NCBI GenBank assembly: GCA_036521995.1
Contig: DATDGR010000224.1
Coordinates: 1-5,948 of the forward strand
DNA: 5,948 bases
Direction: 5' to 3'
Source of the DNA: Gp13-AA77 sp036521995
GTDB taxonomy: Bacteria > Acidobacteriota > Terriglobia > UBA7540
The translations under genes and the position numbers were made by a program. The notes beneath the pieces were generated by a model. It was given only the letters and a program-made list of their open reading frames with translations, did no database searches and had not been told where the DNA came from. This document shows, in pieces, positions 1 through 5,232 of the stretch; the first letter of the stretch is position 1; every line of letters starts with the position of its first letter.

Positions 1-641
1 CCGGTGAAGGTCTTGAGGCCATCGGTGAAGACCGTAGAACCCGGAGCAACGTTCCGGATGAGGAAGTCGTTGATGGTAGTCGCTTTGAAGTCGGGGATGA
101 CGGCCATGCGGATGCGCCCCGAGGTTTGTCCGCGTTTCTCCGCGACCAGGACGAGTGCGGCTCGGCGCCCCTTGAGCTGTCGGCTGCCTCGGAGGCCGGC
201 CTGGGTGCCGCCGACCCAGGTATCGTCGATCTCGACCTCACCCCGAAGCGGTTCGCGCGCGACATTGACTATCGCTCGGCGGAGCTTGTGAAGCATCATC
301 CAGGCGGTTTCGTAGCGCCGAAGCCCAAGCTGGCGCTGGAGAAGCAGTGCCGAAACGCCCCGTTTGTCGGTGATCATCAGATAGGCTGCCCAGAACCAAA
401 GGGTCAGCGGGGTCTTGGTATTGTGAAGGACTGTCCGCGAGGTCAGCGAGACTTGGTAGCCACAGGCGGCACACTCCCAGCGTCTTCGTCCTACGAGCGC
501 GTAGCCACGAGTGTGGGCGCATCGCGGACACTTGTAACCCTCGGGCCAGCGGCACGTGGTCAGGTACTGCTGGCAGGCCTCCTCGTTGGCGAACTGGAGC
601 TGAAACTGGCGGAGCGTCTTGGGGAAGGGCGGGCGAGGCAC
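1..641 (-). CDS. IS1595-family transposase, partial (C-terminus off the left edge)
   Basis: DDE-type transposase that would cut and move the insertion sequence carrying it. The minus strand reads open for 213 codons from a GTG at 641-639 to the window edge. An in-frame TAG lies three codons upstream of this GTG, so no earlier ATG/GTG is available. An AGGAAG stretch directly abuts the GTG, an unusually tight ribosome-binding arrangement. Visible parts: an N-terminal zinc ribbon, CPRC at residues 38-41 and CAAC at 57-60; a helical linker; then the start of the ISXO2/IS1595 catalytic domain, with GEVEIDDTWVGG at 134-145 (first catalytic Asp) and VFTDGLK at 204-210 (second Asp). The third catalytic residue and the rest of the domain lie outside the window. 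The family is usually about 300 residues, so roughly two thirds is present. No internal stop or frameshift is seen, so the element may be intact. Family assignment is secure; activity is not known. Confidence 0.93.
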   Translation of the reverse strand, partial: MPRPPFPKTLRQFQLQFANEEACQQYLTTCRWPEGYKCPRCAHTRGYALVGRRRWECAACGYQVSLTSRTVLHNTKTPLTLWFWAAYLMITDKRGVSALLLQRQLGLRRYETAWMMLHKLRRAIVNVAREPLRGEVEIDDTWVGGTQAGLRGSRQLKGRRAALVLVAEKRGQTSGRIRMAVIPDFKATTINDFLIRNVAPGSTVFTDGLKTFT

Positions 642-668
642 CTTCCTACACTACAGGTAGTCGTTCCC
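1..668 (-). mobile_element. IS1595-family insertion sequence, one end only
   Basis: The transposase implies an IS whose far end is off the left edge. The near end should lie a short distance upstream of the GTG, that is, to the right of 641. A plausible terminus is the minus-strand GGGAACGACTACCTGTAG (668-651), because IS1595-type ends often begin with G residues. The matching inverted repeat and the target duplication cannot be checked here, so the boundary at 668 is a guess. A weak promoter-like pair reading toward the transposase (TTGTTT, 17 bases, TAGTGT) straddles this point. The stretch from the IS end to the ankyrin stop at 789 holds no recognisable gene. Confidence 0.6.
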
Positions 669-788
669 TGAAACAACCGGATAAGCAGGAGCCGCCTAGT
701 GGCGAGCTATCTTCCGGTGCTTGCATTCCCCGTGCCATTGACCGTCAACTCCCCACTACACCGTCTTATCGTGAGCAATACTTGCCAC

Positions 789-1988
789 TCAGGAATCGCG
801 ATTCTTGCCGGTGAGCGCCGCGAACATTCGCGGATTGGCGTGGGCGTTCTCATCGCTAAGCCATCCCGGTTCCACGGGGGCCCCTGCGGTGATGGGGAGC
901 GCGACAACATCATAGTAGGCATCGTTCGCAGCGGCATCCCTCTTCTGCTCGTTCCAGCCGTGAAGGGTCCAATCGAGGGGGGTCCCGTCAAACCTTTGGT
1001 CTTTCACATCAACAGGGGCGCGACGCTCTAAGAGCGCCTTCACCGTATCCAGATGGCCGCCGTACGCTGCCCAGTGCAGGCCTGTCTGACCATGTGGACG
1101 GGGGAGGATCTCGCGCACGTCGATGCCGTGATCGAGCAGATACTCGACGACGTCAGAGCGCCCGTACTCGCACGCCCATGTGAAGCCGTCCTTCATCTGT
1201 GCCATCGTCGCTGTCTCTTTCAGACCGCCGTCCGGATTGAAGAATGACTTGACGATATCCAGCCGTCCCACTCCCGCAGCTCCTTCAAGGTCGAGAGGCG
1301 CCCCGCGAGCGGAAAGAAACTCTGCGGCATCGTCGCGTCCGTTGGCGAGGCAGCCGTTCACGAGCGCGTGTCCGCGACCTGAGGCTGGTTCGTCGATCCG
1401 CGCACCGTGCGCGAGCAACACGTCAATCAACGCGTGCAGCACGCCCGCCACCTGGGGATGAATGCTGGTCGCGACGAGACCAAGCGTTGTGCACGCGCCG
1501 CCGTACATGTCCGCGACGGCGTCGACGTCCGCCCCGACTTTAAGGAGTATCTCTGCAATCTGCACGGCATTGTGCGGCGTGCGTTGACGAAAGTGTTCAA
1601 CGCCGTTGGCCCCAACGTAATGTAGGAGCGTCGAGTGGCGTCTGCGCGTCGACCGCGCCCGAATGAGGTCCGGATTGTCGCGTAGTAATCGTTCGAGGGA
1701 GTCGGCGTCGCCGATGACGATGGCATCGACGGCCCGTTCGAATTGTGCGACGGGCGATTTGCTGTGCTTCAACGCTTCGGCGTACGAGGCGAACTGATCC
1801 CAACTCTCGAAGTCGTGATTGCGCACGATAATCGATCGCGCGTCGGCAGCCGAATGATCGGGAGTCAGGCCGCCCAGCCAGGACGATTGCGGCCGCTCGG
1901 CACGAAACATCTGCTCATGTTCGAGCAGCAAACGTTCGAGCGTTGGCACATCGCCCGCGACCACAGCGTCCTCTGCTGATTTCCACAT
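789..1988 (-). CDS. Ankyrin-repeat domain protein
   Basis: A 399-residue protein built almost wholly of ankyrin-type helical repeats, which act as protein-protein interaction scaffolds. There is no signal peptide or membrane segment, so it is probably cytoplasmic. The N-terminus has two similar helix-pair units at residues 4-30 and 84-112, sharing the pattern GD...LERLL. Ankyrin units follow near 118-157 (TLLHYVGANGV, then LLKVGADVDA), 166-199 (LLAHGARID), 205-235, 268-292 (YGRSDVVEYLLDHGIDV), 301-330 (TGLHWAAYGGHLDTVKALLERRAPVDV) and 334-371 (GTPLDWTLHGW). The combination of RQRTPHN, MYGG and TPLDW.LHGW matches a family common in soil bacteria, but its binding partner is unknown. ATG at 1988 is the first start after an in-frame TGA 12 bases upstream, and no clear Shine-Dalgarno sequence precedes it. 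No enzymatic domain is seen. The gene faces the same way as the neighbouring transposase but is separated from it by 147 bases and is not interrupted. Confidence 0.92.
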   Translation of the reverse strand: MWKSAEDAVVAGDVPTLERLLLEHEQMFRAERPQSSWLGGLTPDHSAADARSIIVRNHDFESWDQFASYAEALKHSKSPVAQFERAVDAIVIGDADSLERLLRDNPDLIRARSTRRRHSTLLHYVGANGVEHFRQRTPHNAVQIAEILLKVGADVDAVADMYGGACTTLGLVATSIHPQVAGVLHALIDVLLAHGARIDEPASGRGHALVNGCLANGRDDAAEFLSARGAPLDLEGAAGVGRLDIVKSFFNPDGGLKETATMAQMKDGFTWACEYGRSDVVEYLLDHGIDVREILPRPHGQTGLHWAAYGGHLDTVKALLERRAPVDVKDQRFDGTPLDWTLHGWNEQKRDAAANDAYYDVVALPITAGAPVEPGWLSDENAHANPRMFAALTGKNRDS

Positions 1989-2405
1989 GGAGTTCGCTCA
2001 AATCAGGCTGAAAGAAGCTTCGTATTGTCGTTCGTGAAGTGGGTGGGCACCGCCCTTTCCGCGGACTGGAGGCGCCCCTCGCGCGCAGATTGAGCGTAAG
2101 TCTTTCGTAGGTTTGACGCAAGCAGAATGGTAGCCGCTTCTCAGCTATGGTGCTCAGATTGGTCGCAGGAAGTCGCGCCTGGGGCCTAGTAATCGTCGGG
2201 AGTCCCGCCACCCTGGTCAGTTTGACGAGAAACGGCCTGCCCGTAGAGGTGCGCTTGGTCCCGCAGGATCGTCGGCGGCGGCTTCCCGCACCTGGGCCCC
2301 ATCCGCGTTCCCTTGTGGTCCTGGGGTGCCGCTCTTGAGCGATTCACCAACATGCCCGACGAAGGCTCTTTTTGGTAAACTAGCTGGCGGACAGCGAGGT
2401 GTAGG
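1989..2405. other. 417-base intergenic stretch without a convincing gene
   Basis: This separates the divergent ankyrin (minus) and secreted-protein (plus) genes, so it must hold both promoters, but no strong sigma-70 pair is visible. Near the right gene, TAAACT at 2376-2381 is a possible -10 with no good -35 partner. The short open frames here have no recognisable content, lack good ribosome binding sites, and use codons unlike the neighbouring genes. The part from about 2217 to 2400 is open in several frames and could be decayed coding sequence, which I cannot show. No tRNA, terminator or repeat was recognised. Confidence 0.5.
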
Positions 2406-2996
2406 ATGAAGATCCATCGGCTTTTTGTGCACGGTTCTCTCGCCCTGTTGATTCTTGCCGGAGGCCCTCTGATGGCGCAGCAGGATCAACAGCCGCAACC
2501 GCAGCAGCAACCGCCGCAGGATCAGCAGCAACAACCCCCGCAACCGCAGCAGCCCCCACAGGCCCCTCCCAGCCTCCGGAAGCCCGGAGAAGGGGCCCCC
2601 GGGGCGCCCGGCGAGCCACCGTCGCTGGCCGGTCCCCATGCGGCCAACACCAATAACCCGCGCCAGCTTCTTCAGGTTCACGCCATCTTCATCGAGCCTA
2701 TCGATAACGGACTCGCGGACAAGCTGATGGAAGAGATCGGGAACAAGGGCCCGTTTCGCATCGTGGCCAACCGCCGCGAGGCTGACGCGGTGTTGCGCGG
2801 CACCTGCTTTGACTCGACGCGGCTCAAGACCGTCCACTCGGAGGTGTTTCTGACCGGCCGCAGCGGCGACTCGATCTGGCAGGATGTCATTCGCCAGCCC
2901 TACAAGCCTCCGCCGCTCGCCCAGGCCGTAGCCACCACGGCCCAGGTTGTGGTTGAGGATCTTGCGGTCAGCATTCGTGAAGCTCAGGGTAAATAG
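2406..2996 (+). CDS. Secreted protein with Gln/Pro-rich linker and C-terminal domain of unknown function
   Basis: I do not recognise a named family. The 196-residue product has three parts. An N-terminal signal peptide has charged residues, then the hydrophobic stretch SLALLILAGG at 11-20, with likely cleavage near Ala24. A low-complexity Gln/Pro-rich then Pro/Gly/Ala-rich linker spans about 25-80. A compact alternating helix/strand domain spans about 86-193. That domain has the pattern FRIVANRREADAVLRG followed by a strand pair ending in GDSIWQDV and a final amphipathic helix. This layout resembles small envelope domains of the CsgG/LptE/DUF4136 type, by visual analogy only. The single Cys134 is not in a lipobox. 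It is probably periplasmic or surface exposed. ATG at 2406 is supported by GAGG at 2396-2399, six bases upstream. Codons in the C-terminal part are strongly GC-ended, as expected of a real gene. It is probably monocistronic: the next gene converges on it, with the repeat at 3142-3252 between. Confidence 0.82.
   Translation: MKIHRLFVHGSLALLILAGGPLMAQQDQQPQPQQQPPQDQQQQPPQPQQPPQAPPSLRKPGEGAPGAPGEPPSLAGPHAANTNNPRQLLQVHAIFIEPIDNGLADKLMEEIGNKGPFRIVANRREADAVLRGTCFDSTRLKTVHSEVFLTGRSGDSIWQDVIRQPYKPPPLAQAVATTAQVVVEDLAVSIREAQGK
2481..2558 (+). repeat. Imperfect tandem repeat coding the Gln/Pro-rich linker
   Basis: Two in-frame copies of a CAG/CAA/CCG-rich unit encode QDQQPQPQQQPP (residues 26-37) and QDQQQQPPQPQQPP (38-51). 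The copies differ by two inserted codons, which fits slippage or unequal exchange, so linker length may vary between strains. No function beyond a flexible spacer can be read from it. Confidence 0.75.
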
Positions 2997-3141
2997 GCGG
3001 CTGCGGTGATTGAGGTTCTTGACGGCGCGGCCCAAAGCCCCGCCCTTTCTCTTGCCCTTTTGGTTGCCTCCATGCGCACTAGAACTAGGAGGTCCGGTAT
3101 TGTCCCACTTTGCTTTGTCGCTCCGCGTCACGCTTTTGGGC

Positions 3142-3252
3142 CCCTGTCATCCTGAGCGCAAGCGAAGAGCCTGCCCTGAGCGAAGCGAACGGGATCTGCT
3201 TTTGATTCAACAGCAGATTCTTCGTCGCCTGCGGCTCCTCAGAATGACAGGG
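3142..3252. repeat. Palindromic intergenic repeat, element 1 (GTCATCCTGAG type)
   Basis: The outer arms are CCCTGTCATCCTGAG at 3142-3156 and CTCAGAATGACAGGG at 3238-3252, complementary at 14 of 15 positions. An inner hairpin pairs ATCTGCT (3194-3200) with AGCAGAT (3212-3218) around an 11-base loop. The left half contains a near-duplicate of CCTGAGCGAAGCGAA: 3151-3166 (one extra C) and 3175-3189. Repeats of this consensus are scattered through intergenic DNA of many Acidobacteriota and some other phyla (recalled, not searched). It lies between convergent genes ending at 2996 and 3316, so its RNA could fold on either strand and help end both transcripts. There is no U-tract after the stem, so it is not a classical intrinsic terminator. 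Confidence 0.85.
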
Positions 3253-3315
3253 TGGGCGAGTTTTTCAGCACCTACCGAGCACGCAGAGTCCGGCAGCGCA
3301 AATCAACCCATACGG

Positions 3316-4533
3316 CTACCGGTTCTTACTCAACCACAGTTTCGCAAATCGACGGGCACTCTCCACGAGCACCTCCGAGCAAGTGACCACCGAATCCAGC
3401 TCCACCCACTCAACCGCCTCATGAGCCCCGGCTCCGGCCGGGCCATAGTTGATCGCCGGGATGCCGGCCGCCGCGAACAGCGCCGCATCCATCCAGTAGG
3501 CTACGCCCGTCTCCTCGGGCGTGCGGCCCGTCACCGCCGCGGCGGCTTCGCGCAGGCAGACGGTCACCGGGGCGTTTCGATCGCACACTAGGGGCGGGCG
3601 ATCAAGCAGGCACTTAGTCTCGGCCTCCTCACCCGTACCGGCGACCACTTGCTTCAGTTCGTCCAAAACCTGCTCGGGCTTTTCTCCCGGCAGAGTTCGC
3701 CGCTCGACTTGCAGCACGCACCGCTCCGCATAGGTCGAGAGGCCCGTTCCGCCCTGGGTCAGGGCGCAGTGCTGAGAGGCCGGTCCCACCAGCGGATGAG
3801 TCCTTGGGCGCAATTCCCTTTGATCGAAGTCCTCGAGGGCCGCGATGATGCGTCCCATCTTGCCGATGGCGCTCACGCCCAGGTCCCAACGGCTGCCGTG
3901 AGCGGCGCGTCCGCGAGTCACGATCTCAGCCCACACGAAACCCTTGTGCGCCAGCACCAGCCGGCCCTGACTGGGTTCGGTAACAATGCAGGCATCGGCC
4001 GGGTGGCGCTTGATGAAGTCCTGCGCGCCCAGACTGGCGTACTCTTCGTCCGCAACCAGGGCCACCAAAAGCCGCCCGCCGAAACCCTCCCGCGCCAGGG
4101 CGGCCGCAGCCGTCATGATCGCGGCAGCGCTGCCTTTCATGTCATAACTGCCGCGCCCGTAAACACAGTTACCCTCCACCCGCGGCTCGAAGGGGGGGAT
4201 GGTCATGCCGGAGGTTCCTACGGTATCGAGGTGGGCGCAGAAGACCAACGTGGGGCCCACACCGTCCCCGGCCTCAGCCACAAGGTTCGGGCGCCCGGGA
4301 GCGGCCTCCTCCATCCAGCTCCGCACGCCGTGCGCAGTCAGCCAGTTGCCCGCCACGGTGGCAATGGCGGCTTCACTCGAATCCTCTTCCGGCGCAAGGC
4401 TCGGATTGACGGAAGGCGTGCGGATCAGGAGCTGGAGCGCATCCAGCGCCTCTGCCTGCAACCTGGAGCGATGATCCAAAGGGCGCCTCTGAAGCAAACT
4501 GGGAAGCCGGTCTTGGCCGGCCGTTGATGGCAC
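3316..4533 (-). CDS. M20-family metallopeptidase / ArgE-DapE-type deacylase
   Basis: A zinc-dependent amidohydrolase of the M20 clan that removes an acyl or aminoacyl group from a small N-acylated amino acid or peptide; the exact substrate cannot be read from sequence. All expected residues are visible: H101 and D103 in CAHLDTVG, bridging D131 in GRGSYDMKG, the catalytic/metal pair E163-E164 in VADEEY, E186 in VTEPS, and C-terminal H371 in GAGAHEAVEW. The dimerisation/lid domain spans about 190-310 and contains H212 in GRAAHGSRWDLGVSAI. The 405-residue length is normal for the family. There is no signal peptide, so it is probably cytoplasmic. The start is GTG at 4533; an in-frame TAA lies a few codons upstream and no other ATG/GTG precedes the domain, which begins near residue 24. 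No clear Shine-Dalgarno sequence is seen, so a downstream TTG start is possible. It stands alone, facing away from the SET gene, with element 2 starting only 24 bases upstream. Confidence 0.93.
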   Translation of the reverse strand: MPSTAGQDRLPSLLQRRPLDHRSRLQAEALDALQLLIRTPSVNPSLAPEEDSSEAAIATVAGNWLTAHGVRSWMEEAAPGRPNLVAEAGDGVGPTLVFCAHLDTVGTSGMTIPPFEPRVEGNCVYGRGSYDMKGSAAAIMTAAAALAREGFGGRLLVALVADEEYASLGAQDFIKRHPADACIVTEPSQGRLVLAHKGFVWAEIVTRGRAAHGSRWDLGVSAIGKMGRIIAALEDFDQRELRPRTHPLVGPASQHCALTQGGTGLSTYAERCVLQVERRTLPGEKPEQVLDELKQVVAGTGEEAETKCLLDRPPLVCDRNAPVTVCLREAAAAVTGRTPEETGVAYWMDAALFAAAGIPAINYGPAGAGAHEAVEWVELDSVVTCSEVLVESARRFAKLWLSKNR

Positions 4534-4541
4534 GCTATACT
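4513..4541 (+). promoter_or_regulatory. Candidate sigma-70 promoter reading toward the SET gene
   Basis: TTGGCC (4513-4518, four of six consensus bases) is followed by a 17-base spacer and TATACT (4536-4541, five of six). Transcription would start near 4548, just before element 2, giving a leader of about 210 bases before the SET start. The pair overlaps the first codons of the divergent M20 gene, so firing here would compete with its expression. This is a visual match only; a chance match cannot be excluded in one window. Confidence 0.4.
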
Positions 4542-4557
4542 CTGCGATGCTTTAGTC

Positions 4558-4740
4558 TAACAGGCTGATGGAAATGAGGACGGTCATGCTGAGCCGTGGC
4601 GGCGCATCTGCTGCTCCTTTATTGAAAGCGGATCCTTGGCTGCATTTACCCTGAGTCCCTTCGCTGGCGCTCAGGGCCGTTCGCCAGCGGAAGGGCGAAC
4701 AGGCTCAGGGTGTAACCTCCCTTCATCAGCCTGCCGGTTA
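4558..4740. repeat. Nested palindromic MITE-like repeat, element 2
   Basis: The outer arms are TAACAGGCTGATG (4558-4570) and CATCAGCCTGCCGGTTA (4724-4740). They share TAAC and the ten-base CAGGCTGATG, with three extra bases in the right arm; an imperfect match continues inward to GAGG. Inside are GTCATGCTGAGC (4583-4594), a weak hairpin ATCTGCT/AGCGGAT (4606-4612 and 4627-4633) and a strong compound hairpin at 4648-4711. No coding frame fits it. It fills nearly all of the space between the divergent M20 and SET genes. Size, terminal inverted repeats and lack of a gene suggest a miniature non-autonomous mobile element. A flanking target duplication was not evident, so the ends are approximate. 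Confidence 0.75.
4648..4711 (+). promoter_or_regulatory. Strong compound hairpin in the putative SET leader
   Basis: The outer stem pairs ACCCTGAG (4648-4655) with CTCAGGGT (4704-4711). The inner stem pairs CCCTTCGCTGGCG (4657-4669) with CGCCAGCGGAAGGG (4682-4695), perfect except for one bulged G. A second CTCAGGG at 4670-4676 lies in the loop and can pair instead with 4649-4655, so two exclusive folds are possible. The hairpin ends 40 bases before the SET ribosome binding site. A regulatory role is inference; it may simply be the fold of the repeat. Confidence 0.55.
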
Positions 4741-4750
4741 GGCGCCCACC

Positions 4751-4755
4751 AGGAG
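4751..4755 (+). promoter_or_regulatory. Ribosome binding site of the SET gene
   Basis: AGGAG lies four bases before ATG 4760 but only one base before the in-frame GTG at 4757. The spacing favours the ATG as the true start. The site is 11 bases beyond the right arm of element 2. Confidence 0.75.
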
Positions 4756-4759
4756 CGTG

Positions 4760-5206
4760 ATGGCGGAACTCATTAACAAGACCCCTGTGATTGATACCCG
4801 GCACGCCCCTTTTCAATTGCGGGTGGCGCGCTCTCGAATTCATCGCTGGGGCATCTACGCCGGGCAAACGATCCCGCCGGGCCGCAAGGTGATCGAGTAC
4901 ACGGGGGAGAAGATCAACCGCCGCGAAGCGAAGCGGCGCAAGCACACCCACTACTTGTTCGAGCTGGACAGCTACTGGACGATCGACGGCTCGGTAGAGG
5001 GCTCGGGCGCAGAATTCATCAATCACTCCTGTAACCCGAACCTGGCCACCCGCATCCTCCGAGGGCATATTCTCTACTTCAGCCTGCGCCGCATCAAGAA
5101 AGGCGAGGAGCTTACGATCGATTACAACTTTGACTGGGACGTGGATCGGGTGAAGTGCGTCTGCGGAGCCAAGGGCTGCCGCGGCACCATCAATGTCAAG
5201 GATTGA
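4760..5206 (+). CDS. Stand-alone SET-domain protein lysine methyltransferase
   Basis: A 148-residue protein consisting of one SET domain plus post-SET. The family transfers methyl from S-adenosylmethionine to lysine side chains of proteins; the target here is unknown. Visible motifs in order: HRWGIYA (28-34, cofactor-binding turn), VIEYTGEKI (44-52), FINHSCNPN (86-94, the pseudoknot NHSCxPN motif), GEELTIDYNF (115-124, with Tyr122 as the expected catalytic tyrosine), and CVCGAKGC at 133-140. Those three cysteines, with Cys91, form the usual post-SET zinc site, so the catalytic core looks complete. No signal peptide, DNA-binding or chromatin-reader domain is present, so it is probably cytoplasmic. 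ATG 4760 is chosen over GTG 4757 on ribosome-site spacing. Stand-alone SET proteins occur in scattered bacteria, pathogens and free-living, and are generally seen as eukaryote-like genes moved by transfer; whether that holds here is inference. The stop is 26 bases before the L,D-transpeptidase start, suggesting one transcript. Confidence 0.95.
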   Translation: MAELINKTPVIDTRHAPFQLRVARSRIHRWGIYAGQTIPPGRKVIEYTGEKINRREAKRRKHTHYLFELDSYWTIDGSVEGSGAEFINHSCNPNLATRILRGHILYFSLRRIKKGEELTIDYNFDWDVDRVKCVCGAKGCRGTINVKD

Positions 5207-5232
5207 ATGCGAGCGCTACACTGAATGAAGCC

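Noticed and set aside
126..671. Plus-strand open frame of 181 codons
   Set aside because: It is antisense to the IS1595 transposase, which has the zinc ribbon and DDE motifs in its own frame.
1915..2211. Minus-strand frame upstream of and overlapping the ankyrin start
   Set aside because: It is Arg- and Cys-rich with no domain and overlaps the well-supported ankyrin gene out of frame.
2335..2381. TTGAGC ... TAAACT as a promoter for the secreted-protein gene
   Set aside because: The spacer is 35 bases, far from the 16-18 needed; only the TAAACT remains a weak -10 candidate.
2217..3131. Long minus-strand open frame (304 codons) opposite the secreted-protein gene
   Set aside because: It runs antisense to a gene with a signal peptide, a good ribosome site and coding-like codon use. 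Its Leu/Arg-rich middle is the complement of the Gln/Pro repeat, and it shows no domain.
3142..3252. Possible CRISPR-like spacing from the repeated GAGCGAAGCGAA units
   Set aside because: There are only two units with unequal content and an enclosing palindrome; no regular repeat-spacer pattern and no cas genes.
3010..3591. Plus-strand open frame of 193 codons
   Set aside because: It crosses the palindromic repeat and then runs antisense into the end of the M20 gene, with no motif or ribosome site.
3649..4527. Plus-strand open frame of 292 codons
   Set aside because: It lies wholly within the M20 gene, whose complete metal-binding set is on the other strand; GC-rich codon positions keep the opposite frame open by chance.
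4646..5068. Minus-strand open frame of 140 codons over the repeat and SET gene
   Set aside because: It is the complement of conserved SET motifs and of the hairpin; no independent support.
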